A stretch of 64,000 bases of DNA, taken from Gammaproteobacteria bacterium (lineage in GTDB: Bacteria; Pseudomonadota; Gammaproteobacteria; Pseudomonadales; Pseudomonadaceae). Location of the stretch: the NCBI GenBank assembly GCA_903970465.1, contig CAJCIO010000033.1, positions 1 through 64,000 of the forward strand, given 5' to 3'. Positions 26,398 to 35,059 of this stretch are shown one piece after another (positions within the stretch are counted from its first letter, which is position 1; every line of letters begins with the position of its first letter). The notes below the pieces were generated by a model that searched no databases, was not told the origin of the DNA, and saw only the letters and a program-made list of their open reading frames with translations. A program made the translations under genes and the position numbers.

Positions 26398-29187
26398 TCA
26401 CTGGTCACTTTGTACATAGAGATTGACGGGAAAATCTTTCAGCGCAGTGCTCAACCGCAACTCTTGTTGTGGTGTGACTGCGATGTCGGAAAAAAGTCCC
26501 TTCAAATTAGGCAGGCAAGAGTGGTTAGGCAGCTTTACATGGGTGTCTCCCCATTTCTGGCTATCGATCAACGGGCTGCCGGCATCCCCCAGCAGGTCGC
26601 TGCACAGGCGTGGCACAATCACCACCGCCAGCTGCGTCGCTGTGGTGCGAGCGAAGGCCAGCACCTTGTTGGCATGTTCGCCGACCACTTCGAGTGGTTG
26701 GTAATCTCCGTGCATGAACAACTCGGCATGTGCGGCCCTCGTTTGCAAGGTGCGGGCGACCAGCGCCTGCTTGATGCGACCGTCCTGCCAGTGCTCCAAC
26801 AGCTGTCCCAGAGCCTGTGCACCGTGCAACGACCGCTGACGTGCAGCGTAGTCCACCGGACGCCGGTTGTCCGGGTCGACTAGGCTGAAGTCCCAATACT
26901 CGGCGCCCTGATACAGATCCGGAACGCCGGGTACGCTCATGCGCAGCAAGCTTTGCGCCAAACTGTTGAGCGCGCCTGCCGGGGCGATCTGCCGGACCAG
27001 CGAGGCGAGTGACTGGCGTAACGGCAAGGCCTCTTCGCTGAGCAGCAGCTTCTCCAGAAACGCACGACATTGCTGTTCGTAGGGCTCGTTGGGTGCACTC
27101 CAGCTGCTCAGCAGCTTGGCCTCGCGCAGCGCCTTTTGCTGCCATTGCGCGACCCGCTCGAACAACGCCTGCAGGCCGTCGTGATCCTCGGCTTCGAGGC
27201 CCAGCGGCCAGGCGCCGATCAAGGCTTGATAAAGCATGGCTTCATCGCCGCCAGTGGGCGCCGGGGCGTCGGCAAACTCACCACGCCACGGCTGCGCCAA
27301 TGCCATCCAATGGGTGACATGGGCGGCGTACCAGGCACTGCGCTCGCTGAGCACGGCCAGGCGCGTGCGGGTATCTTCGCCACGCTTGTGGTCGTGGGTG
27401 GCGGTGGCCAGCAGGTTGCCCGGGAAGCGCTCCAGGCGTTGCTGGCAGGCGCGGTGAAAATCTTCCACGGGGGCGCTGAATTCTTCAGGATCGAAGCCCA
27501 CGTCGTTGCGCGACAGCAATACTGCACTGCGATAGAACGCGGTGTCTTCGACGGCCTTGGCCGCCGCAGGGGAAGTCAACTGCTGGAAGCGCACATTGGC
27601 GTGCTTGAGTGCCTTGCGCGCGCGGCCCGGCGGCATGTGCCGCATGGGCTCGCCGCCGAACCAGCGCTGCAAGTAGTCGAGCACCGGCCAGTCACCTTCA
27701 TTGAGCTGGGCGCGGGCCTGCTCCACGGCATGCTGGAAAAATTCTTCGTCTTCGGCGGGTCGGCCGCAGGCGCTGATATAGGTGCGGTATACCTGGAAGT
27801 GCACGATGAGTTCTTGCAATGCACGGCGGATGGCGCCGAGGGTCAGGTCGCGGCTCATCACATCGTTGCGCGCTACTTTCAGCAGCGCCTGGGACACGGC
27901 TTCGAAGTCGCCGGCCAGGGTGCCGTTGAGCACCAGATGGCGACCGGCGCGGCCCTCTTCGGCAAAGTCGCCAGTGCGTCCGCTGACTTTTTCCCAGACC
28001 TCGACCAGAGCGTCCTTGCCGCGCGGATCGTGCTGCAGCAACGACACCTGGTTCATGAATTCATAGCCGGTGGTGCCGTCGACCGTCCAGTCGCTGTGCA
28101 GCTGCTCTCCCGCGCCGAGGATTTTCTCGACATAGATCGGAAAGTGCTCCACGGCGGCCTCGGCGGGGCGCTGTGACAACAGGCCGGCGACCCGGCGACG
28201 CAGCTTGCGACTGTAGCCGCGCGGGTCGGCCAGACCGTCGATATGGTCGATCCGCAACCCGTCTACCAGGCCCTGCTCGACCAGTTCGAAAATCTTGCTG
28301 TGGGTGGCCTCGAACACCGCCGCGCGCTCGACCCGCAGGCCGCCCAGTTCGTTGATGTCGAAGAACCGCCGCCAGTTGATGTCGTCGGCCGCCGTGCGCC
28401 AGCTGGCCAGGCGATAGTGTTGTTTTTCCAGCAGCCGATGCAGCCTTTGGAAGCCTTCATCGGTGGTCGAGTCGTACAGCTTCAAGGTGGTGGCGATACT
28501 CTCGCCTGCGGCGGCAACCGCGGCCTGACGCGCCAGTTCCTGACGCAGCACCTTGGCTTGGGCGTAGCCTTGGGGATGCTGTGCCAACGCGGCGAAGCGT
28601 GCGCCCAGCTCGGCCAGCTCGCTGTTGCCGGTGGCGATCAATAGCCCGGCGTAATCGGGCGGACAGATCGGAAAGATGTGCTCGTAATGTTCGACGAAGA
28701 AGCTGCCATGCTCGGCGTCGAAGTGCAGCACCAGGGTACCGTCGCGCAGCGCCACGCCGTAGTCGCTGCCCAAAAACGGCAGCAACAGTTGGCCTTCGAG
28801 CAGCGGGTCGGGGGAGTGCCACTGGATGTCGAAAAACTCCGCGTAAGGGCTGCGCCGCCCCCATTCGAGCAGATCGAGCCACCACGGATTGTGCGGGCCA
28901 CCGACGGCCATGTGGTTGGAGACGATATCGAGGATCAGCCCCATGTTTTTTTCGCGCAGAGCCGCGACCAGGCGGCGCAACGCGGCTTCGCCACCGAGTT
29001 CCGGGCTGACCGTGGTGGGGTCGACTACGTCATAACCGTGCATCGAACCAGGGCGGGCCTTGAGCAGCGGCGACGCATAGACGTGAGTGATGCCCAGCTC
29101 GGCGAAGTACGGCACCAGCGGCACCGCGTCGTCAAGGGTAAAGTCTTTGTGAAACTGCAACCGCAGGCTGGCTGTCAGGGGGATCAT
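26398..29187 (-). CDS. treY: Malto-oligosyltrehalose synthase TreY
   Basis: 929 residues, GH13_26. It turns the reducing end of maltodextrin into a trehalosyl unit. The N terminus LRLQFHKDFTLDDAVPLVPY and SPLLKARPGSMHGYDVVDP are typical of TreY. GLILDIVSNHMAVG, GLRIDHIDGLADPRGY (nucleophile region) and IYVEKILGAGE (acid Glu) follow. LLATATHDHKRGEDTRTRL and MSVPGVPDLYQGAEYWDFSLVDPDNRR are further diagnostic blocks. It overlaps malQ by 4 bp. Acting with TreZ, it converts stored glucan into trehalose. Confidence 0.97.
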   Translation of the reverse strand: MIPLTASLRLQFHKDFTLDDAVPLVPYFAELGITHVYASPLLKARPGSMHGYDVVDPTTVSPELGGEAALRRLVAALREKNMGLILDIVSNHMAVGGPHNPWWLDLLEWGRRSPYAEFFDIQWHSPDPLLEGQLLLPFLGSDYGVALRDGTLVLHFDAEHGSFFVEHYEHIFPICPPDYAGLLIATGNSELAELGARFAALAQHPQGYAQAKVLRQELARQAAVAAAGESIATTLKLYDSTTDEGFQRLHRLLEKQHYRLASWRTAADDINWRRFFDINELGGLRVERAAVFEATHSKIFELVEQGLVDGLRIDHIDGLADPRGYSRKLRRRVAGLLSQRPAEAAVEHFPIYVEKILGAGEQLHSDWTVDGTTGYEFMNQVSLLQHDPRGKDALVEVWEKVSGRTGDFAEEGRAGRHLVLNGTLAGDFEAVSQALLKVARNDVMSRDLTLGAIRRALQELIVHFQVYRTYISACGRPAEDEEFFQHAVEQARAQLNEGDWPVLDYLQRWFGGEPMRHMPPGRARKALKHANVRFQQLTSPAAAKAVEDTAFYRSAVLLSRNDVGFDPEEFSAPVEDFHRACQQRLERFPGNLLATATHDHKRGEDTRTRLAVLSERSAWYAAHVTHWMALAQPWRGEFADAPAPTGGDEAMLYQALIGAWPLGLEAEDHDGLQALFERVAQWQQKALREAKLLSSWSAPNEPYEQQCRAFLEKLLLSEEALPLRQSLASLVRQIAPAGALNSLAQSLLRMSVPGVPDLYQGAEYWDFSLVDPDNRRPVDYAARQRSLHGAQALGQLLEHWQDGRIKQALVARTLQTRAAHAELFMHGDYQPLEVVGEHANKVLAFARTTATQLAVVIVPRLCSDLLGDAGSPLIDSQKWGDTHVKLPNHSCLPNLKGLFSDIAVTPQQELRLSTALKDFPVNLYVQSDQ

Positions 29188-31262
29188 CGGTCACGCTCAT
29201 TGGATTGTAGACGGGCAGTCGCTAGCAGTTCGAGGCGCCGGGCGGCGTCGGGATCGTCCAGAAGCGCCTGGGCAGGGGCACTGAAGCGCCGCCGCCAGTT
29301 CGGGTGGCTGTCCGTGGTGCCGGGCAAGTTGGGAGCTTCGAGGGTGCCCAAGGCATCTTCCATCGGCAGCAACACCAGCGGCGCACGGGTATGGCCGAGA
29401 AAACGCACGCTGGCGTCGATCAGTTGATCGGACTCTTCGGCTTCACCCTGAAAGTTGACCGGGTCCTGCTCCAGCAGATGACGCAAGCCGCGGCGCTCGT
29501 GCTCACGTGATTCACGCCATTGCTGTTCGGCAGGGGCGTCGATCAGATTGAGGCGGTGATTCCAGTCGATATCGTTGGCCCGCCACCAGCCGTTGAGGGG
29601 CGACAGATCGTGAGTGCTGCTGGTCGCCAAGGCATTGTCGGGCCATTCCATCAAGGATTTGAAGTGGCCGGTGTTGTGCTGTTCGAACAACAGCACACGC
29701 ATGCCAAGGATCTGCCGAGCCGCGAGTTTTTCCCGCAGCCCGTCCGGCACGGTGCCCAGGTCTTCGCCGAGAACGACGGCCTGGTGGCGGTGCGATTCCA
29801 GCGACAGCAGGCGCAGCATGTCGTCGAGCGGGTAGTGCAGATAGGCGCCATTTTGCGGCGACTCGCCCTGAGGGATGACCCACAGGCGTTGCAGGCCGAG
29901 GATATGGTCGATACGCAGGCCGCCAGCGTGGGCGAAGTTGGCCCTCAGCATTTCAATGAACGCACGAAAGCCGCTGCGTTGCAGGCCTTCAGGCGAGAAC
30001 GCGGAGATGCCCCAGCCTTGCCCGGCACGGTTGAGGATGTCGGGCGGTGCTCCCACGGTCAGTGCCGAGAGCAGTTCGTCCTGGCGGCTCCAGGCTTGGC
30101 TGCCGGCACCATCGGCGCCCACCGCGAGGTCGGCGACCAGGCCAATGCGCATGCCGCTGCTACGGGCGGCGGTCTGCGCGCGCTCAAGGCTGCGGGCGAT
30201 CAGCCACTGGCAAAAGGCGTAATAACCGACTTCCTCTTTGTGTTCGTCAGCGAATTCGGCGATCGACGAGCTGCGCGGGTCTTGCCAGTGTTCGGGCCAC
30301 TGGCGCCAGTCCTGGGGTTCGCCCTGACGCGCGCATTCGGCTTGCAAGGCCTCGAAGCGGCAGTGGTTTTCGAGCGCTTCGCCGCCGGCATGGCGGAAAC
30401 TGCTCAGGTCGCCTTGCAGCGGGTGATCACCCCTGCTGAAACCCTTGTACAGCTCGCGCAGCAATTTTTGCTTGGCATCGGCCGCGCTGGGCCAGTCGAT
30501 CAACGCCAGGGATTCCAGCTCATCGAGCGTCTTGCCCAACTGCGCCGTGTCGATCGCGCTACGTACCGCGTGATCACCCAGAATGGTTCCGGGGGCGGCG
30601 TACAGGCTGTTGAGGAACAAGCGACTCGACGGTGAATAAGGACTGTAGCGATGGTTGTCGCTGCTGAACATGGCGTGCATCGGGCTGATCGCCAAGGCAT
30701 CGGCACCCCGCTCGCCGGCACTGCGGACCAGGTGCTCCAGCGCTTGGGTATCGCCGATGCCGCCGTCACCGGCGCGGCGCAGGGAGTACAGCTGGACCCC
30801 TAGACCCCACGCCCGTGGTGTGTCGGTGCCCAAGGCATCGCCCACGCTATAGCAGCGGCTTGGGGCCACGGCCAGGGTGAACTGACGGCCATCGATGGTC
30901 ACCAATTGATAGCCGACCGGTACCATGCCGGGCAGGGCGCCGTGGTCGTCAAGGCGAATGTCCAGCGTCGCGCCGTCCTCGAGTTCGATCCGGCATTGGC
31001 TGTGCGGGGCGAAGTATTTTTTCAAGTCCAGGGCGCTGCCGTGGTCCACCGTCAACAGGGGCGGCAGATGCTGGGCATCGTGGGCGTGTTCCAGTGCAGC
31101 AAGGCTGTCGCGGATATCATCTTCGCTGTCGGCGGCATGACCCAGGCCGGCGAGGACCTTGCGCAGGGCCTCGAGGGCCACGGTTTGACGATTGCCGTTG
31201 GCATCGACCCAATGCACGGCGAGGCCGACCTTGGCGGCCAGGTTGTGGAGTGACTCGCTCAT
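29184..31262 (-). CDS. malQ: 4-alpha-glucanotransferase (amylomaltase)
   Basis: 692 residues, GH77, with the extra N-terminal region usual in proteobacterial MalQ. Motifs: AWGLGVQLYSLRR, DALAISPMHAMFSSDNHRYSPYSPSSR, LRIDHILGLQRLWVIPQG (nucleophile Asp), VVLGEDLGTVPDGLRE (acid Glu) and TSSTHDLSPLNGWW. It moves maltodextrin segments between chains and provides chains long enough for TreY. It overlaps both treY and treZ by 4 bp (ATGA), so the three enzymes are translationally coupled. Confidence 0.96.
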   Translation of the reverse strand: MSESLHNLAAKVGLAVHWVDANGNRQTVALEALRKVLAGLGHAADSEDDIRDSLAALEHAHDAQHLPPLLTVDHGSALDLKKYFAPHSQCRIELEDGATLDIRLDDHGALPGMVPVGYQLVTIDGRQFTLAVAPSRCYSVGDALGTDTPRAWGLGVQLYSLRRAGDGGIGDTQALEHLVRSAGERGADALAISPMHAMFSSDNHRYSPYSPSSRLFLNSLYAAPGTILGDHAVRSAIDTAQLGKTLDELESLALIDWPSAADAKQKLLRELYKGFSRGDHPLQGDLSSFRHAGGEALENHCRFEALQAECARQGEPQDWRQWPEHWQDPRSSSIAEFADEHKEEVGYYAFCQWLIARSLERAQTAARSSGMRIGLVADLAVGADGAGSQAWSRQDELLSALTVGAPPDILNRAGQGWGISAFSPEGLQRSGFRAFIEMLRANFAHAGGLRIDHILGLQRLWVIPQGESPQNGAYLHYPLDDMLRLLSLESHRHQAVVLGEDLGTVPDGLREKLAARQILGMRVLLFEQHNTGHFKSLMEWPDNALATSSTHDLSPLNGWWRANDIDWNHRLNLIDAPAEQQWRESREHERRGLRHLLEQDPVNFQGEAEESDQLIDASVRFLGHTRAPLVLLPMEDALGTLEAPNLPGTTDSHPNWRRRFSAPAQALLDDPDAARRLELLATARLQSNERDR

Positions 31263-33073
31263 GGTTTGCCTCCGGCTCCTTGCACTACTGCGTCTAAAGG
31301 GGGGATGAGGCTGACCAGGGTGGTGTAGGGGGTGAGCTTGCGGTTGTTGTCGGGCTGCAGGCGGCTGTCGAACAGGCGCAGGGTGGCGTCCGGCAGCTCT
31401 ACTTCGAGGGTTTGATCACCGAGGTTGAGGTCGATACGCAACTCCACGCCGTCGCCCATTTTCCAGCGTGCGGTGATGGCCTTGTCAGCCAGCACTTCGG
31501 CACCCAGCGAGCGAGCGCCGAGCAGGCGCGGGGCAATCTCGCGGCGTCGCCAGGTCAGCAGTTCACGGTACAGCTCGACCCAGTGCCCGTGCTGATGGGC
31601 AGGGAAACTGGCGAAATCGGGGCGCGAGTCTTCGAAGGTCCTGGGCGCATTGGGGTCGGGGATGGATTCGCGCTTGTGCGGGTCGGCAAACACGCTGAAC
31701 GCCTTGAATTCGCTCCGTCGGCCTTCGCGCACGGCATCGGCCAGCTCGCCGTGGTGGCTGGTGAAGAACAGGAATGGCTCCTTGGCCGCCCACTCATCGC
31801 CCATGAACATCAACGGAATCATCGGCGACAGCAGCAGCAGGGTGGTGGCCGCGCGCAAGGCCGGTTCGCTGCACAGCTGGCTGAGGCGTTCGCCGAAGGC
31901 GCGGTTGCCGATCTGGTCATGGTTCTGCAGGAACAGCACGAACGAGCTGGGCTGAAGATGCCCGCTGGGTTCACCGCGAGTCTCGCCGTTGCGGTTGACG
32001 TGTCCCTGATAGACAAAGCCTTCGCCCAGGCAGCGCGCCAGCTTCTCGGTGGTCTGGTCTTTATAGTCTTCGTAGTAGGCTTCGGTCTCGCCGGTCAGCA
32101 GCACGTGCAGAGCGTTATGGCCGTCGTCGTTCCACTGGGCGTCATAGCCTTGCTGAAGCAGATGAGCCTGATTGTGCTCGTTTTCCAGATTCAGATAGAC
32201 GTGGCGGCGTGGCTCCAGCGACTGGCGAATGCGCTTGGCCATGGCCTGCAGGAAATCCGGGCTTTCTATCGCGTGCACGGCATCGAAGCGCAGGCCGTCG
32301 AAGCGGTATTCGTGAAGCCACATCAGCGCGTTGTCGATGAAATAGTCACGCACCGCCTGCTGGCTGAAGTCGATCGCCGCACCCCACGGGGTGTGCTTGT
32401 CTTCATTGAAGAAACGCTTGGCATACGCGTGCAGGTAATTGCCGTCGGGCCCGAAGTGGTTGTAGACCACATCGAGAATCACCATCAGACCATGGCTGTG
32501 GGCGGTATCGATCAGGTGTTTGAGCTGGGCCGGGGTGCCGTAAGAGGACTGCGGAGCGTAGGGCAGGACCCCGTCGTAGCCCCAATTGCGGTCGCCGGGG
32601 AATTGCGCGATGGGCATCAATTCGATTGCGGTGATGCCCAGGGCGGCGAGGCGAGCCAGGTGTGTTTCGACACCGGCGAAGCCGCCCATGGCACCCACAT
32701 GCAACTCGTAGATGACTGCCTCGTGCCAGGGCCGGCCGTGCCAGCCAGTCTGCTGCCACGGATAGTGATCGTCCACCACCAGACTCGGCGAGTGAACATC
32801 GCTTTGCTGGGCGCGGGAGGCGGGATCCGGGACCTGCAGGTGGCCATCGATCTCGTAGCGGTAGGCCGTGCCCGCAGGGCAGGCCAACTGGTGTTGATAC
32901 CAGCCCTCATCATCGGCGGTCATGGCCAGGGGCGCCTGGCCTTCGATCAGCAGGCTGACCGACTGTGCATCCGGGGCCCACAACGCAAAGCGCGTAAGCC
33001 CCGATTTCAACATTACCGCCCCGTGGGACATCTCTCTTTCAACAGACCAGGTTTCAGTTTCCCGTGACGGCAT
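31259..33073 (-). CDS. treZ: Malto-oligosyltrehalose trehalohydrolase TreZ
   Basis: 604 residues, GH13_10. It releases trehalose from TreY products. An N-terminal domain (GAVMLKSGLTRFALWAPDAQ) is followed by the barrel: YELHVGAMGGFAGVE, LDVVYNHFGPDGNYL, FDGLRFDAVHAIESPDF (nucleophile), YLNLENEHN (acid Glu) and FLQNHDQIGNRAFGERL. The ATG at 33073 has AGAGG upstream; an ATG 14 codons later (AGAGAG just upstream) is also possible. The gene lies 18 bp after glgA. Confidence 0.96.
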   Translation of the reverse strand: MPSRETETWSVEREMSHGAVMLKSGLTRFALWAPDAQSVSLLIEGQAPLAMTADDEGWYQHQLACPAGTAYRYEIDGHLQVPDPASRAQQSDVHSPSLVVDDHYPWQQTGWHGRPWHEAVIYELHVGAMGGFAGVETHLARLAALGITAIELMPIAQFPGDRNWGYDGVLPYAPQSSYGTPAQLKHLIDTAHSHGLMVILDVVYNHFGPDGNYLHAYAKRFFNEDKHTPWGAAIDFSQQAVRDYFIDNALMWLHEYRFDGLRFDAVHAIESPDFLQAMAKRIRQSLEPRRHVYLNLENEHNQAHLLQQGYDAQWNDDGHNALHVLLTGETEAYYEDYKDQTTEKLARCLGEGFVYQGHVNRNGETRGEPSGHLQPSSFVLFLQNHDQIGNRAFGERLSQLCSEPALRAATTLLLLSPMIPLMFMGDEWAAKEPFLFFTSHHGELADAVREGRRSEFKAFSVFADPHKRESIPDPNAPRTFEDSRPDFASFPAHQHGHWVELYRELLTWRRREIAPRLLGARSLGAEVLADKAITARWKMGDGVELRIDLNLGDQTLEVELPDATLRLFDSRLQPDNNRKLTPYTTLVSLIPPLDAVVQGAGGKP

Positions 33074-33091
33074 TGATGAAACCTCTTGAAC

Positions 33092-34660
33092 TTAGGATTT
33101 TGCCGATTTGCCTTTAGCTTGATCGACCATTTTTTCGTAGAGCTTGGCGTAGGGTTCGACAGCCTGCGACCAGTTGAAGGGTTGGGTCATGGCGCGGCAA
33201 CGCATCGCGTTGAGCAGTTCCGGTTTGCCGAACACGTAAAAGGCGCGGGTCAAGGCTTCGCGGTAGCTCTCGACGGTGGGCTCATCGAACAGGAAGCCGG
33301 TCATGCCGTCTTCGATGGTGTCGGCCAGGCCGCCCGTCTTGCGCGCTACCGGCAGCGAGCCGAAGCGTTGCGCGTACATCTGGCTCAAGCCGCAGGGCTC
33401 ATAGCGCGAAGGCATCAACAGGAAGTCGCTGCCGGCGAACATGCGCCGGGCATCGGTCTCGTTGAAGCCGATGCGTGCCGACACCTGACCCGGGAAGCGC
33501 AGGGCCAGTTCGCGCATGGCTTGTTCACCTTCAGGCTCGCCACGACCGATAATCGCGATCTGACCGCCGTTCTCGACGATGAATTCCGACACCGCCTCGG
33601 TGAGGTCCAGACCTTTTTGGAACACCAGGCGCGAGACCACCGCGAAGAGTGGGCCTTCGCTAGGCTCAAGGCCGAACAGCTCGCGCACATGGTCGGCATT
33701 GACACCCTTGCCGTCCCAGTCGTTCAGGCCGAATGGGCAGACCAGATGCGGGTCGGTAGACGATTCCCAGCTCTCATCGATACCGTTGGGGATGCCGCTG
33801 AGCAGCCCCTGCTGTGCCTTGTAGCTAAGGAAGCCGTCGAGCCCGCAGCCGAATTCAGGGGTGGTGATTTCTTCGGCGTACGTGGCGCTCACCGTGGTGA
33901 TGTGGCTGGAGTAGGACATGCCGGCCTTGAGGAACGACAGCTTGCCGTAGAACTCCATGCCTTCCTGCTGAAGCGCGTGCTCGGGGATGCCGAGCTCCGG
34001 ACAGCAGGCCAGGCTTACCACACCCTGGTAGGCCAGGTTGTGAATGGTGAACAGGGTCGGCACGTTCAGCCCGCGCCAGTGCATATAGGCAGGCGCCAGG
34101 CCAGCGGGCCAGTCATGAGCGTGGACCATGTCGGGGCGCCAGTGCACCATGCCTTGGCCTGCAGCAATATCAGCGGCGGCCAGGCCCAGGCGGGCGAAGC
34201 GAATATGGTTGTCGGGCCAGTCGCGCCCGTTGTTGGCGCCATAAGGTGTGCCTTCACGGGCATACAGCTCGGGGCACAGCAGCACGTAGATCACCAGGCC
34301 GTCCGGCATGTCCATGCGGCCGACTTTGCAGGGCGGCAGCGCGGCGTGGCCGCCCATCTCGCCGACCACATGAATCGGATGTCCACTGTTGAGGACCTGC
34401 GGGTAGCCCGGGATCAGCACCCGCACATCGTGCAGTGGGCTCATGGCGCGAGGAAGGGCAGCAGAGACATCGCCCAGGCCCCCGGTCTTGACCAGATCGG
34501 CGATTTCGGAGGTGACGAAGAGGATTTTCTTGCGATTGGGGTTTGGCGTCGAATCAGCTTGCAGCACTTTGCCGGTCGAAGCGATAGCAGGCAAGGAAGG
34601 AACCTCGCTGACCTGCTGGTTGAAGCGTTCCCCATGGGTTTCGACGGCGGCATTGATCAT
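33092..34660 (-). CDS. glgA: Glycogen synthase GlgA
   Basis: 522 residues, GT5. The sugar-nucleotide loop KTGGLGDV begins at Lys58, after an N-terminal extension of about 40 residues relative to E. coli GlgA. Later blocks are VHAHDWPAGLAPAY, TIHNLAYQG, VVSRLVFQKGLDL and the C-terminal LMPSRYEPCGLSQ / ARKTGGLADTI. The family elongates alpha-1,4-glucan from ADP-glucose. No glgC (ADP-glucose synthesis) is seen in this window. GGGAGAGGG precedes the ATG. It is the first gene of the glgA-treZ-malQ-treY-DUF2934 operon. Confidence 0.96.
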   Translation of the reverse strand: MINAAVETHGERFNQQVSEVPSLPAIASTGKVLQADSTPNPNRKKILFVTSEIADLVKTGGLGDVSAALPRAMSPLHDVRVLIPGYPQVLNSGHPIHVVGEMGGHAALPPCKVGRMDMPDGLVIYVLLCPELYAREGTPYGANNGRDWPDNHIRFARLGLAAADIAAGQGMVHWRPDMVHAHDWPAGLAPAYMHWRGLNVPTLFTIHNLAYQGVVSLACCPELGIPEHALQQEGMEFYGKLSFLKAGMSYSSHITTVSATYAEEITTPEFGCGLDGFLSYKAQQGLLSGIPNGIDESWESSTDPHLVCPFGLNDWDGKGVNADHVRELFGLEPSEGPLFAVVSRLVFQKGLDLTEAVSEFIVENGGQIAIIGRGEPEGEQAMRELALRFPGQVSARIGFNETDARRMFAGSDFLLMPSRYEPCGLSQMYAQRFGSLPVARKTGGLADTIEDGMTGFLFDEPTVESYREALTRAFYVFGKPELLNAMRCRAMTQPFNWSQAVEPYAKLYEKMVDQAKGKSAKS

Positions 34661-35059
34661 TGTGAACCCTCTCCCGAGTGTTGATTACATCTGCCAGATA
34701 CTTATTTTGTTCAGCCCCAGTCAACCGCGCGAGCGCTACACAGGCCCGACGATGAATTGTCGGTCGCGAGTTCGTAAAGAGGGGTGGGCAAGTCGTGCTT
34801 TCAACGAGTCGATTACTACGGCCTACCTAATAGCTGACCGGTGGGCGTTTCAGAAGTTTCGACTTTTTTACGGTGAAGTTTCCGAACGGCGTACAGGTTG
34901 ACTTGAGTGTAGGAGATATCTGGAAAATCGGGAGGGCAGCCGACTGACGGGCGTCAGGCATCGCCAGGCAGGGTGGTAGTCAGGTACCGACTGGTGGGTA
35001 GAACGATAGTTTGAGATGGCGGCCCCGGCAATCTCGCCGGGGGTCACCTCGGAGCTCCC
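34661..35059. other. Divergent intergenic region, 399 bp
   Basis: No gene is supported between glgA and the giant toxin-like gene. The half next to glgA is relatively A+T-rich and must contain the glgA operon promoter; two AAACTTC words lie 24 bp apart on the minus strand near 34855-34890. The toxin-side end holds a GC hairpin at 35023-35042. No promoter is assigned with confidence. Confidence 0.5.
35023..35042 (+). promoter_or_regulatory. 5'-UTR hairpin next to the toxin-like gene's ribosome site
   Basis: Perfect 7-bp stem CCCCGGC / GCCGGGG with a 6-nt loop, ending 8 bases before the GGAG ribosome site (35051-35054), which is itself within the palindrome GGAGCTCC. It could modulate translation; this is inference from structure alone. 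Confidence 0.4.

Noticed and set aside
31412..34684. Long plus-strand open frames over treZ and glgA
   Set aside because: Antisense shadows of two conserved enzymes.
34850..34895. AlgU (sigma-E type) promoter for the glgA operon
   Set aside because: GAAACTT and TCTGA words exist on the minus strand but their spacing is too long for the GAACTT-N16-TCTGA consensus.
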